The notes under the pieces: generated by a model
Seen by the model: only the letters and a program-made list of their open reading frames with translations
Databases searched by the model: none
Told to the model about the DNA's origin: nothing
Part shown: positions 53,242-62,448 of the stretch, in pieces
Layout of the letters: each line of letters starts with the position of its first letter
Position numbering within the stretch: the first letter of the stretch is position 1
Program-made: the position numbers and the translations under genes
Assembly (NCBI GenBank): GCA_965205535.1
Contig: CBDBHH010000005.1
Span: forward strand, 3,348,001-3,412,000
Source of the DNA: UBA8079 sp965205535
GTDB taxonomy: Bacteria > Pseudomonadota > Alphaproteobacteria > UBA6615
Direction: 5' to 3'
Length of the DNA stretch: 64,000 bases

Positions 53242-53442
53242 ATGCTGAATTTTCTAAAGAACAAAACGCCCAACTCCGACAGCCCTGCCGGTCGCCGACC
53301 CGACGCCACGGTCCCCGGATTTCGCCATCGGGTACATGAACCCGAATATGCGCGCCTGGGATTGCCGTTCTGCCGGAAGGACTCTATCCGCAAGCTGGCC
53401 GTGTTGCTGGATGAGGAAGCGGCGCTACGCAACGTCAAGTAG
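53242..53442 (+). CDS. Hypothetical small protein
   Basis: A 66-aa basic protein (MLNFLKNKTPNSDSPAGRRP, then FRHRVHEPEYARLGLPFC) with no recognised domain. It is 24 bp after rsmA on the same strand and convergent with gmk. Codon use fits the neighbourhood, but expression is unproven. Confidence 0.5.
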   Translation: MLNFLKNKTPNSDSPAGRRPDATVPGFRHRVHEPEYARLGLPFCRKDSIRKLAVLLDEEAALRNVK

Positions 53443-53474
53443 CGCGCACCGGGTCGCCAATTTGGCGGTTTGCG

Positions 53475-54128
53475 CTATTGCCCCTGCCGCAGCAGGCGCA
53501 CGAGGTCTGACAGACCCTCCTGGCGGAGCCGCCGGAGGCGCTCGGCGGCAAGAATAGCCATGACCTTGGCAACACTGTCTTCGAAACTTTCGTTGACCAC
53601 CACATAGTCATACTCGGACCAGTGGGTGATTTCGTCCGCGGCCTTCGCCATGCGATCGGCAATCACTTCGTGACTGTCCTGGGCCCGGCTTTGCAGCCTC
53701 CGCTCAAGCTCGGCCGTCGAGGGCGGCAGGATGAATACACTCACCAAATCATCGCGCGCGCGCTCCGCCACCTGCTGCGTGCCTTGCCAGTCGAGATCGA
53801 ACAGGACGTCTCGGCCTGTCCCCAGCGCCTCATCGACAGGTTCACGCGGGGTCCCGTAGTAATTGTCAAAGACCTTGGCATACTCAAGCAGCTCCTGACG
53901 GTTCACCATCAGGTCGAACTCGGTTCGATCAACGAAAATATAATGCTCACCATCCACTTCGCCGGGCCGCCGCGGCCTTGTCGTTACCGAGATCGACAAG
54001 GAGATATTTGCGTCCCGATCCAGGACGGCGCGCGAGATCGACGTCTTGCCCGCGCCGGAGGGTGACGAGAGCACGAGCATCAGCCCGCGCCGCTTGATCT
54101 CCAGTCCGCCGGAGGCCTCATCGACCAT
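53475..54128 (-). CDS. gmk: Guanylate kinase
   Basis: Phosphorylates GMP to GDP. The 217-aa protein has the P-loop LSSPSGAGKTSISRAV, the GMP-binding TTRPRRPGEVDGEHYIFVD and the lid region RLQSRAQDSHEVIADRM. It lies eight bases after yicC on the same strand, the usual pairing. Confidence 0.97.
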   Translation of the reverse strand: MVDEASGGLEIKRRGLMLVLSSPSGAGKTSISRAVLDRDANISLSISVTTRPRRPGEVDGEHYIFVDRTEFDLMVNRQELLEYAKVFDNYYGTPREPVDEALGTGRDVLFDLDWQGTQQVAERARDDLVSVFILPPSTAELERRLQSRAQDSHEVIADRMAKAADEITHWSEYDYVVVNESFEDSVAKVMAILAAERLRRLRQEGLSDLVRLLRQGQ

Positions 54129-54136
54129 ATCGTGTC

Positions 54137-55027
54137 CTACTCCACATTCTGCACCTGTTCGCGAAACTGCTCGATCGTCGCTTTCATTGCCAGACCAATC
54201 CGGGTCAATTCAACATCCGCAGACTTGGAACACAGCGTATTCGCTTCCCGGTTCAATTCCTGGCACAGAAAATCGAGCCGTCGCCCGACAGCTTTGCCAT
54301 CATCCAGCAGCTCGCGCACAGCCGCGATATGAACGGTGAGGCGATCCAGTTCCTCACGTATATCGGCTTTGCCGACCAGCACAGCCGCCTCCTGCGCCAG
54401 GCGTTCTTCGGACAGTTTCGGTTCAGCTCCCAAAAGTTCTGCGACGAGTGCCGCGAGACGCTCGCGGATCGCCTCGGGCTGCGTCGCCGCGGCGTCGGTC
54501 GCTGCCTGGGTCAAATCCGCAAGAACCTCCAGATGTCCCGTCATGACGTCGTCGAGGCGTTGCCCTTCGCCACCCCGCGCTGTCACCAGTGCCGCCAGCA
54601 TCTCCTGACCCGAAGCGATCATCGCCGCCTCGCGCGCCGAACGTTTGTCCTCTTCCTCTGTCGCGTCGACCGGCTCAAGCATGCCCCGTATTGAAAGGAG
54701 CCCTTCGATCGTCGGCGGCGTATCGGCAATCGCATCACCAAGCTCCGTACGCAATGCCCGTACCTGATCGAGAAGATCCCGGTTGATTCGGTAATTTGTA
54801 CTCGTCTGGTCGACCCTCTCAAGGGATACGCCAAGCGTGATATTTCCCCGCTCGAACATTTTTGCCGCGGTCGCCCGCACCGCGTGTTCGACAGCCTCAT
54901 ACCCATTGGGAACACGGCAGCGCACATCGAGACCGCGCGCATTCACGCTGCGTGCCTCCCACGTCCATGCGAAGAGATCATCCTGCCCGGCCGTACGGGC
55001 AAAACCGGTCATGCTTTGAAGAGTCAT
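54137..55027 (-). CDS. yicC: YicC-family endoribonuclease
   Basis: A 296-aa member of the YicC family, reported to be endoribonucleases acting on small RNAs. It begins MTLQSMTGFARTAG, contains WEARSVNARGLDVRCRVP and GNITLGVSLERVDQT, and ends with the DUF1732 C-terminus (KAVGRRLDFLCQELNREANTLCSKSAD). The start is 55027; a longer frame to 55570 lies inside a divergent SDR gene and is not real. It is coupled to gmk. Confidence 0.94.
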   Translation of the reverse strand: MTLQSMTGFARTAGQDDLFAWTWEARSVNARGLDVRCRVPNGYEAVEHAVRATAAKMFERGNITLGVSLERVDQTSTNYRINRDLLDQVRALRTELGDAIADTPPTIEGLLSIRGMLEPVDATEEEDKRSAREAAMIASGQEMLAALVTARGGEGQRLDDVMTGHLEVLADLTQAATDAAATQPEAIRERLAALVAELLGAEPKLSEERLAQEAAVLVGKADIREELDRLTVHIAAVRELLDDGKAVGRRLDFLCQELNREANTLCSKSADVELTRIGLAMKATIEQFREQVQNVE

Positions 55028-55148
55028 GGCGCGGAGAGGGCCACATTGAGGCCGCGCAACGCGACGCGCCGAAGTGCTGCTATCATGCTTTGCCTTATAG
55101 CTTGGCACCGGATCACCAACAACCCGGTGCGCAACCGCGGAACATCCT

Positions 55149-55874
55149 GTGCCTCCATTCGACAATCCGGGCCATGTCCTTATCACCGGTGCTTCCAGCG
55201 GGATCGGCGCCGCCCTGGCTACAGCCCTCGCGGCGCCGGGCCGAAAACTGTCACTCGGCGGACGTAACACCGAGCGCCTTGAGGCAGTGGCCGCTGATTG
55301 CCGATCACGGGGTGCCAGCTGTGAAACACGCCAGGTGGACGTCACGGACCAATCCGGGATGACCGCGTGGCTTGAGGACGCGGATACCGGGCAGGCACTG
55401 GATCTTGTCATTGCCAACGCAGGCATTTCCGGCGGAACCGGCAAACGGGCAAAAGCCACCGATGCCAGCGACGCAGAAATTTTCGCCACCAACGTCGATG
55501 GCGTCGTCAATTCGGTCGAACCCGCCCTCGCACGTATGCTTGCGCGAAGTGCCGGCCAGATTGCCATCATGTCGAGCCTGGCCAGCTTCCGGGCCTTTGG
55601 CAGATCTCCGGCTTACTGTGCCAGCAAGGCAGCCGTTCGATTCTATGGCGAGGGATTGCGGCGCGCGCACCGCGACAGCAACGTGCAGATTGGGGTGATT
55701 TGTCCCGGCTTCGTGCGATCCCCCATAACCGAGGCCAACAATTTCTACATGCCCATGCTGATGGACACCGATCGTGCCGCACGCCTCATCGTTCGCGGAT
55801 TGGCCGCGGGAAAGCCACGCATCGCTTTTCCGCTACCATTGTATCTGGGCATTCGAACGCTCGCTTTAATCTGA
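55149..55874 (+). CDS. Short-chain dehydrogenase/reductase
   Basis: A 241-aa SDR with GTG start, NAD(P)-binding ITGASSGIGAALA, the NAG motif IANAGISGG, Ser in IMSSLASF and the YCASK catalytic pair. The ending LPLYLGIRTLALI is hydrophobic. Substrate unknown. It is divergent from yicC and is followed 15 bp later by a second SDR gene, so both were probably inserted as a unit into the conserved mltG-yicC junction. Confidence 0.88.
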   Translation: MPPFDNPGHVLITGASSGIGAALATALAAPGRKLSLGGRNTERLEAVAADCRSRGASCETRQVDVTDQSGMTAWLEDADTGQALDLVIANAGISGGTGKRAKATDASDAEIFATNVDGVVNSVEPALARMLARSAGQIAIMSSLASFRAFGRSPAYCASKAAVRFYGEGLRRAHRDSNVQIGVICPGFVRSPITEANNFYMPMLMDTDRAARLIVRGLAAGKPRIAFPLPLYLGIRTLALI

Positions 55875-55889
55875 ACGAAGGACAAACTC

Positions 55890-56690
55890 ATGGATCAGAA
55901 ACTGGCCGGAAAGACAGCATTGGTGACTGGGGCGAGTAGCGGTCAGGGCGCCGCGGAAGCCAGCCTGTTTGCGCAGGCCGGTGCGCGGGTCATCCTGACT
56001 GATGTCGCCGACGACACCGGTGAGGCCCAGGCTCAGGCCATAAACGACGGCGGAGGTGAGGCCTACTACCGTCATCTCGATGTCGCCAGCGAGGACGAAT
56101 GGACCAACGTGATTGACGGCATTGCGGCAGAGTTCGGGGCGCTGAATATTCTCGTCAACAATGCAGGCGTTCCGCTACGCGGCGGCTCAGTGACCAACAC
56201 CAAGCTGGATGATTGGAACCATTTGCTGTCGATCAACCTCACAGGGCCGTTCCTGGGTATCCGCACGGCGGCACCATTAATCCGCGAAAGCGGTGGCGGC
56301 GCCATTGTGAATACCGGCTCCATCGCCGGCCTGACAGGGCATTTCGCGACCGCCTACAGCGCCAGCAAATGGGGTATCCGCGGAATCACGAAAAGCGCAG
56401 CCATGGAACTGGTGGATTGGGGAATTCGTGTGAACGCCGTCCACCCCGGGCTCGTGCACACGCCATTGGTGGAAAATTCCGTCGACTTCGTGGATGCCTT
56501 GTCTGAACAAACACCGATGGAACGGGGTGCAAGTTCCGAGGAAATCGCCAAGGTCGTGCTGTTTTTGGTCTGCGATGATTCCAGCTATATCACCGGCCAC
56601 GATATCGCTGTCGACGGCGGCTTCACGGATGTCGGCGGCTACTGGCGGGTTCTGAAGCAGATCATGGCGCAACCTGACCAGAATATCTGA
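55890..56690 (+). CDS. Glucose/alcohol-type short-chain dehydrogenase
   Basis: A 266-aa classical SDR. The glycine-rich loop is VTGASSGQGAAEASLF (Gln in place of the usual Ile), followed by LVNNAGVPLRGG, TGSIAGLTG and YSASKWGIRG with the catalytic Tyr-Lys, and the C-terminal ITGHDIAVDGGFTDVGGYW. It may be a 3-alpha-hydroxysteroid or glucose dehydrogenase relative; the substrate is not determined. It is convergent with mltG. Confidence 0.9.
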   Translation: MDQKLAGKTALVTGASSGQGAAEASLFAQAGARVILTDVADDTGEAQAQAINDGGGEAYYRHLDVASEDEWTNVIDGIAAEFGALNILVNNAGVPLRGGSVTNTKLDDWNHLLSINLTGPFLGIRTAAPLIRESGGGAIVNTGSIAGLTGHFATAYSASKWGIRGITKSAAMELVDWGIRVNAVHPGLVHTPLVENSVDFVDALSEQTPMERGASSEEIAKVVLFLVCDDSSYITGHDIAVDGGFTDVGGYWRVLKQIMAQPDQNI

Positions 56691-56723
56691 GATGTTCCGG
56701 CCGGCACGCCCCAATAACCAGCA

Positions 56724-57806
56724 TTAGCGCGCCCGCTGCTCGCGCTGAATGCGCCGCCAGCGCGCCACATTGCGGTTATGTTCTGCCAGCGTTCGCGCAA
56801 ATGCGTGCCCACCGGTTCCGTCAGCAACGAAATAGAGATCTTTCGTGTCCGCAGGGTTGAGGACCGCGGCAATGCTGGCGAGCCCGGGATTGGCGATGGG
56901 CCCTGGTGGCAGACCGCGGCGAACATAGGTGTTGTAGGGATGGTCCACGGCCAGATCGGCGCGGCGCAACGGCCGATCAAGCGCGACACCCGCATCCGTC
57001 AGACCATACGCGACCGTCGGGTCGGACTGGAGGCGCATACCCCTGTTTAATCGGTTGATAAACACCCCGGCCACCCGCGCGCGTTCCTCAGCAACAGCCG
57101 TCTCACGTTCGACGATCGAGGCGAGGATGAGCGCCTCTTCTGGTGAGGCGAGAGGAAGGCCTTCCTTGCGTGCCGACCACAGGCGCGCGAGGCCCGCATC
57201 CCTGGCCGCGCGCATACGGGAGATCAGCGCTGCACGGGTGTCGCCCAGAGTGAAATGATATGTCTCCGGGAGCATCGCGCCCTCGCCGAGTTCCAACGGT
57301 GTCGGCGTCGGTCCCGAAAGCCCTTGTGCACCCTCGATAATCTCCAGAATTTGACGTGTTGTCAGGCCTTCGGCAACCGTCACACGCCGGACCACGGTGT
57401 CGCCCGCCTGCAGCTTGGCAACGACGTCACGAAGACTGATCGCAGCCGAAAAAGCGTACTCACCGGCGCGCAACGGCCGTTCCGGCGCCAGAAACCGCAC
57501 GGCAATTGCAAACAGCCGCGTATCGGCTGCAACACCGGCATTCACAAGGCTCGAGGCGATCGCCTGACCGGACGCGCCGGGCGGTATGACGACAGAAACA
57601 TCAGCCGTCAGCGGCCCGGGATCGCTGTAGGCGCGGTGCAGCATCACCGTGCCACCGCCGGCCAGAGTGGCACCGGCGATCAGCACGAAAACAAAGATCG
57701 AGATCAGCCACCCGACGCCGCGGCGCTGCCGACGCACGGGTGTCGCACCCGGTTGTTCGGCCTGTTGCCCCTCGGGGGGTGATTCAGATGGAATTTGATC
57801 GCTCAT
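56724..57806 (-). CDS. mltG: Endolytic murein transglycosylase MltG
   Basis: Cleaves nascent glycan strands and sets their length. The 360-aa bitopic protein has a membrane helix near residues 33-60 (VGWLISIFVFVLIAGATLA), a LysM-like region (IPPGASGQAIASSLVNAG) and the YceG/MltG catalytic part with LILASIVERETAV and LQSDPTVAYG, NTYVRRGLPPGPIANPG. The start MSDQIPSE (57806) is chosen over a longer frame. It follows fabF. Confidence 0.94.
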   Translation of the reverse strand: MSDQIPSESPPEGQQAEQPGATPVRRQRRGVGWLISIFVFVLIAGATLAGGGTVMLHRAYSDPGPLTADVSVVIPPGASGQAIASSLVNAGVAADTRLFAIAVRFLAPERPLRAGEYAFSAAISLRDVVAKLQAGDTVVRRVTVAEGLTTRQILEIIEGAQGLSGPTPTPLELGEGAMLPETYHFTLGDTRAALISRMRAARDAGLARLWSARKEGLPLASPEEALILASIVERETAVAEERARVAGVFINRLNRGMRLQSDPTVAYGLTDAGVALDRPLRRADLAVDHPYNTYVRRGLPPGPIANPGLASIAAVLNPADTKDLYFVADGTGGHAFARTLAEHNRNVARWRRIQREQRAR

Positions 57807-57861
57807 CGCGACGGCATGATAGACGCGCTGGCGAGATTCGCAGGGATCGGTGTCGCAGGCG

Positions 57862-59121
57862 TCAGACTTCGGTGAAAACCAGGCTCGCGTTGGTGCCGCC
57901 AAATCCGAAGGAGTTGCTCAATACGTTGCGTACCGGCTTATCCTTGGCCACGTGCGGCACCAGATCGATATCGCATGCATCCGAAGGATCGTCGAGATTG
58001 ATCGTCGGGGGCACCGCGTTGTTATTTATCGCCATGATCGAGTAGATCGCCTCGACAGCACCGGCCGCGCCCAGCAGATGCCCAATAGCCGATTTGGTCG
58101 AGGACATGGCCAGTTCATAAGCGTGATCACCGAACAGGCGTTTAACCGCGCCCAGTTCGATCTCGTCACCCAGCGGCGTGGACGTGCCATGGGCGTTCAC
58201 ATAGTCGATGTCGTCGGGATTGAGCTTGGCCCGTTTGATCGCGGCCTGCATCGACCGGAACCCGCCATTGCCGTCTTCCGCCGGTGCCGTGATGTGGTGC
58301 GCGTCGCCGGACATGCCATAGCCGATGATCTCGGCGTAAATCTTGGCGCCACGTGCCTTGGCATGCTCGTATTCCTCGAGCACGACCACACCCGCACCCT
58401 CGCCCATCACAAACCCGTCACGCCCCTTGTCGTAGGGCCGCGAAGCGGCCTCGGGCGTATCGTTGTAACCGGTCGAAAGCGCGCGACATGCCGCGAACCC
58501 GGCAATCCCGATACGACAAATCGCCGCTTCGGCACCGCCCGCCACCATGACATCCGCATCGTCCCACATGATCAGACGTGCGGCGTCACCGATCGCGTGA
58601 GCGCCGGTCGAACAGGCCGTCACAACGGCGTGGTTCGGTCCCTTGAACCCGTATTTGATTGAAACCTGGCCCGACGCGAGGTTGATCAGCGCGGATGGAA
58701 TGAAGAACGGTCCCACCTTGCGTGGGCTTTGTGCATTCAGAAGGGTGGAACCTTCATAAATGGTCTGCAGCCCGCCGATGCCCGAGCCGATCATGACGCC
58801 GGTGCGTTCCTGATCCTCGACCTCGTCCGGTTTCCAGCCCGAATCCTCGACCGCCTCGACGGCGGCGGAGACCCCGTAGATGATAAATTCATCGATACGG
58901 CGCTGGTCCTTGGCCGAAACATAGTCGTCGGCGTTGAACGTTCCGTTCGAGCCATCGCCGCGCGGCACCTGAGCGGCGATCTTGGCCGGCAAGTCCGACA
59001 CGTCGAATTTCTGAATCCCCACAGCCCCGGATTCACCGTTGGTCAAACGGCCCCAATTATGGTCCAGGCCCACGCCTAACGGCGTGACCAAACCCATTCC
59101 GGTTACGACGACACGTCTCAT
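57862..59121 (-). CDS. fabF: 3-oxoacyl-ACP synthase II
   Basis: Elongates acyl chains by condensing malonyl-ACP. The 419-aa protein has the catalytic Cys in VTACSTGAHAIGDA and the two histidines in NAHGTSTPLGD and KSAIGHLLGAAGAVEA, with VVVTGMGLVTPLG at the N-terminus. It is 84 bp after acpP and upstream of mltG. Confidence 0.97.
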   Translation of the reverse strand: MRRVVVTGMGLVTPLGVGLDHNWGRLTNGESGAVGIQKFDVSDLPAKIAAQVPRGDGSNGTFNADDYVSAKDQRRIDEFIIYGVSAAVEAVEDSGWKPDEVEDQERTGVMIGSGIGGLQTIYEGSTLLNAQSPRKVGPFFIPSALINLASGQVSIKYGFKGPNHAVVTACSTGAHAIGDAARLIMWDDADVMVAGGAEAAICRIGIAGFAACRALSTGYNDTPEAASRPYDKGRDGFVMGEGAGVVVLEEYEHAKARGAKIYAEIIGYGMSGDAHHITAPAEDGNGGFRSMQAAIKRAKLNPDDIDYVNAHGTSTPLGDEIELGAVKRLFGDHAYELAMSSTKSAIGHLLGAAGAVEAIYSIMAINNNAVPPTINLDDPSDACDIDLVPHVAKDKPVRNVLSNSFGFGGTNASLVFTEV

Positions 59122-59205
59122 GGGATTCCGATGCGCTGTTGCACGGTCAATGGAAATTCACGGAAGAACGACCTGCGCGACATGCGCAGGGTTCAAACTA
59201 CGGGT

Positions 59206-59442
59206 TCAGCTGGAGGCTGAATCGAGGAACTTGACTGCGTCCCCAACCGTGAGAATTTTCTCAGCGGCATCGTCGGGTATTTCGCATCCGAATTCTTCTT
59301 CGAACGCCATCACAAGCTCGACGGTGTCGAGACTGTCGGCGCCGAGGTCGTCGATGAAGCTCGCGCCCTCGGAAACTTTGCCTTCGTCGACACCCAGGTG
59401 TTCGACAACAATTTTCTGCACGCGCTCAGCGATATCGCTCAT
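59206..59442 (-). CDS. acpP: Acyl carrier protein
   Basis: The 78-aa acidic carrier of growing acyl chains. The phosphopantetheine attachment serine is S37 in LGADSLDTVELVMAFEEEF. Four-helix pattern and length are standard. It sits between fabG and fabF; the 232 bp to fabG is unusually long within this block and probably holds its own promoter. Confidence 0.97.
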   Translation of the reverse strand: MSDIAERVQKIVVEHLGVDEGKVSEGASFIDDLGADSLDTVELVMAFEEEFGCEIPDDAAEKILTVGDAVKFLDSASS

Positions 59443-59674
59443 GTCTGCCTGCCCTTGCTTCCTTGGTTTCTCGGTGCCGTTTCCGACACCCTTGGTACGG
59501 GATTGATTTAAGACGATTCGGTGTCCGAGTGCCCCCGAAATCTACCGTTCATCCCTATCACAGCGCTGCGCGTCTCGCCATAGGCGGCAATGCCAACGCT
59601 ACACTGTGGCGGCGTTTACCGGCGTTCGCCCGTAACGTCAAGCGCACGCTGGCCCAGTGCCGACATTATGGCGA

Positions 59675-60412
59675 TCAAAGCATCGCCATGCCGCCGTTCA
59701 CATGGAGTGTCTGCCCGGTGACATAACCGGCCTCATCACTCGCCAGATAGGCGGCGCTGGCTGCGATGTCTTCGGGCAGCCCAAGTCGTCCGGTGGGAAT
59801 GCGCTCGAGCAACGTTGTCTTCTGATCATCCGACAGGACGTCGGTCATCGGTGTTTCGATGAAGCCCGGCGCGATACAATTGACCGTGATGCCCCGGCTC
59901 GCCACCTCCTGGGCCAGCGCCTTCGTCATGCCGGTCAGCCCCGCCTTCGATGCGGCATAATTTACCTGTCCAGGATTGCCGGTCGCACCAACCACCGATG
60001 TGACGGTCACAATGCGGCCCCAGCGCGCTTTCATCATCGCGCGCAACACCGCCCGGCTCAAACGAAACGCTGCCGAGAGATTCACATCGAGGACCTGCTG
60101 CCATTCCTCGTCTTTCATGCGCATCGCAAGGTTGTCTCGGGTCAGGCCGGCGTTGTTGATCAGGATATCCACCCCGCCGGCGGCTTCCGCGGCTGCCGCA
60201 ATCAACGCGTCCGGTGCGGCCGGATCCGACAGATCCGCCGCCACGATGTGGCAGTTGTCCCCGAGATCTGCAGCAAGGGCTTCCAGACGTTCGGCACGAG
60301 TGCCGCTAATCACCACCTTCGCGCCGCGCGCATGCAGGGTCCGGGCGATCGCATCGCCGATACCACCGGTCGCGCCGGTGACGAGTGCCGTCTTGTCATT
60401 CAGGTCAAACAT
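59675..60412 (-). CDS. fabG: 3-oxoacyl-ACP reductase
   Basis: Reduces 3-ketoacyl-ACP with NADPH. The 245-aa SDR has ALVTGATGGIGDAIARTL, NNAGLTRDNLAMRM (FabG signature), Ser in VTSVVGATGNPGQ and YAASKAG, and ends GQTLHVNGGMAML. It is nine bases after fabD. Confidence 0.97.
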   Translation of the reverse strand: MFDLNDKTALVTGATGGIGDAIARTLHARGAKVVISGTRAERLEALAADLGDNCHIVAADLSDPAAPDALIAAAAEAAGGVDILINNAGLTRDNLAMRMKDEEWQQVLDVNLSAAFRLSRAVLRAMMKARWGRIVTVTSVVGATGNPGQVNYAASKAGLTGMTKALAQEVASRGITVNCIAPGFIETPMTDVLSDDQKTTLLERIPTGRLGLPEDIAASAAYLASDEAGYVTGQTLHVNGGMAML

Positions 60413-60421
60413 GTCGCCCCC

Positions 60422-61363
60422 TTAAAGCGCGCCGATAAAGGCTTCGATATCTTCCGGTGTTCCGATTGCGCGGCTTGTCATCTCCCGATCGATCCGCCGG
60501 GTCAGGCCCGACAGGACCTTGCCGGCACCGAGTTCACATAATTCCTCGACCCCTAGATCACGCATGGCCAGGACACCCTCTCGCCAGCGCACCCGGCTGG
60601 TCACCTGCTCGATCAGGAGGTTGCGAATTTCATCGGGTTCCGTGACCGGTGCCGCCGTAACATTCGCGATCACCGGCGGCGTGGGAACCGCAATTTCGGC
60701 ACTGGCCAGCGCATAGGTCATGACATCCGCGGCCGGATCCAGAAGCGAGCAATGAAATGGTGCGCTCACCGGCAGCAAAACGGCACGACGCGCGCCGCGT
60801 TCCTTGGCGATCTCCACGGCACGTTCAACAGCTTCAGTATTTCCGCTCACCACAACCTGACCGTCCGAATTGTCATTGGCCACGTCACAAACCTGATCTT
60901 CGGCTGCGTCGGCCGCAATCGCCTCGACGTCTTCAAGGCTGGGACCAAGGATTGCTGCCATGGCCCCCACACCTACAGGCACGGCGGCCTGCATGGCCTC
61001 TCCTCGGGTCTGCAACAGGCGCGCGGTGTCGGCGATACTCAACGCACCGGATGCCGCCAATGCCGAGTATTCACCCAGACTATGGCCGGCGACATAGGAT
61101 GCCGCCTCGGAGACTTTGATTCCGCCTTCATCCTCGAGAACCCGCACAACGGCCATGCTGACGGCCATCAGCGCCGGCTGCGCGTTCTGCGTCAGGGTGA
61201 GTTCCTCTTGCGGGCCATCGAAAATTAACCGGCTCAGATGTGTTTCGAGCGCGTCATCGACTTCCTCGAAAACGAGCCGCGCAGCGGGAAAAGCCTCCGC
61301 CATGCTCTGCCCCATGCCCACTTCCTGGCTTCCCTGCCCGGGAAAGACGAACGCGCGATTCAT
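60422..61363 (-). CDS. fabD: Malonyl-CoA:ACP transacylase
   Basis: Loads malonate on ACP for fatty-acid synthesis. The 313-aa enzyme has FVFPGQGSQEVGMG, the catalytic Ser in VAGHSLGEYSALAASG, and the His in PVSAPFHCSLLDPA. The start is 61363 (MNRAFVFPG); the longer frame adds a leader of 21 codons. It heads the leftward fatty-acid block and is divergent from rpsF. Confidence 0.96.
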   Translation of the reverse strand: MNRAFVFPGQGSQEVGMGQSMAEAFPAARLVFEEVDDALETHLSRLIFDGPQEELTLTQNAQPALMAVSMAVVRVLEDEGGIKVSEAASYVAGHSLGEYSALAASGALSIADTARLLQTRGEAMQAAVPVGVGAMAAILGPSLEDVEAIAADAAEDQVCDVANDNSDGQVVVSGNTEAVERAVEIAKERGARRAVLLPVSAPFHCSLLDPAADVMTYALASAEIAVPTPPVIANVTAAPVTEPDEIRNLLIEQVTSRVRWREGVLAMRDLGVEELCELGAGKVLSGLTRRIDREMTSRAIGTPEDIEAFIGAL

Positions 61364-61641
61364 ATCTGTAACTTCCCTGTTTGTACGATGCTCGACCTTC
61401 ATATCGTCGCCACCGCTGAGCCGCAAGCCAGCGCCCGCGGATAAGGGCGCGCACGCGTTGGATGTATTCCTTGCGCCAACCGGGTGCTTGTGGTGTATTC
61501 CCGCGCCTCAAGCGGCGCCGGGAGACATCCGGCGTCAACTCCTTGCCGGTTCGCCAATGCGTGCCGGCTATGACCATGCGGACGCGGCCCGAAAGGGGCG
61601 ATCGTCGGTGGCCAGTTAACAGCCAAGGGGAGTCGCAGAAT

Positions 61642-62139
61642 ATGCCACTCTACGAACACGTCTTTATTGCGCGTCAGGATATTTCCGGCACGCAAGTCGA
61701 TCAATTGGTCGAAACCTTTACCGGTGTCGTTGAGACCGGTGGCGGAAAGGTCCTGGCCTCCGAATCCTGGGGCCTTCGCAACCTCGCCTACCGGATCAAG
61801 AAAAACCGCAAAGGTCACTATGTCATGATGAATCTCGATGTCCCGTCGGACGTCGTGCTCGAGCTGGAACGCCAACAGCGCATCCATGACGACATTCTTC
61901 GCTATCTCACTCTTCGGGTCGACGAACATGAAGAAGGCCCGTCGGTCATGATGCAGGGCCGCAAGGAACGTGGCACGCGTCGGGATGACGATGAAGGCAG
62001 CGAGGAAAGCAAGCCGGCGACAGAGGCCGTTTCGGCCGAAGCCGCGCCGGCGGCAGACGCATCGAAATCCGATGAGCCTGCAAGCGAAGCACCGGCCGAC
62101 GAAGCGCCGGCTGCTGAGAGCGAAGGGGAGAAAGAATAA
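61642..62139 (+). CDS. rpsF: 30S ribosomal protein S6
   Basis: A 165-aa small-subunit protein that pairs with S18. The core of about 100 residues (MPLYEHVFIARQDISGTQVD, then VLASESWGLRNLAYRIKKNRKGHY) is standard, but a C-terminal extension of about 60 residues rich in Ala, Glu, Asp and Pro follows. An AAGGGGAG-type Shine-Dalgarno supports start 61642. Its stop touches the rpsR start (TAATG). Confidence 0.96.
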   Translation: MPLYEHVFIARQDISGTQVDQLVETFTGVVETGGGKVLASESWGLRNLAYRIKKNRKGHYVMMNLDVPSDVVLELERQQRIHDDILRYLTLRVDEHEEGPSVMMQGRKERGTRRDDDEGSEESKPATEAVSAEAAPAADASKSDEPASEAPADEAPAAESEGEKE

Positions 62140-62408
62140 TGGCTATGGGACCCCGCACCGGTGGTGGTGGTGGCGGTGGAGGCGGCCGACGCCCCTTCTT
62201 CCGTCGTCGCAAGACATGTCCGTTCTCGGGCGCAAACGCACCGCGGATCGACTACAAGGACACGAAACTGCTGTCCCGGTACATTTCCGAACGCGGCAAG
62301 ATCGTGCCGAGCCGGATAACCGCCGTCTCGGCCAAGAAGCAACGTGAACTGTCTCGTGCCATCAAACGTGCACGGTTCATGGCGTTGCTTCCCTACGTCG
62401 TCGACTGA
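62139..62408 (+). CDS. rpsR: 30S ribosomal protein S18
   Basis: An 89-aa protein binding 16S rRNA with S6. A Gly-rich N-terminus (GPRTGGGGGGGGGRRPFFRRRK) precedes the conserved IDYKDTKLLSRYISERGKIVPSRITAVSAKKQREL core. Its ATG overlaps the rpsF stop by one base. Confidence 0.97.
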   Translation: MAMGPRTGGGGGGGGGRRPFFRRRKTCPFSGANAPRIDYKDTKLLSRYISERGKIVPSRITAVSAKKQRELSRAIKRARFMALLPYVVD

Positions 62409-62420
62409 CGACTGACAGGC

Positions 62421-62443
62421 CGGATGCCATCAGGCATCCGTTT
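62421..62443 (+). terminator. Hairpin between rpsR and the DUF2232 gene
   Basis: An 8-bp perfect stem (62421-62428 and 62433-62440) with a 4-nt loop, then TTT. It is likely a weak terminator or attenuator that lowers expression of the membrane gene and rplI relative to rpsF-rpsR. Confidence 0.6.
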
Positions 62444-62448
62444 GGAAC

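Noticed and set aside
55028..55570. N-terminal extension of yicC by about 180 residues
   Set aside because: It is the antisense of the SDR gene; the conserved YicC N-terminus starts at 55027.
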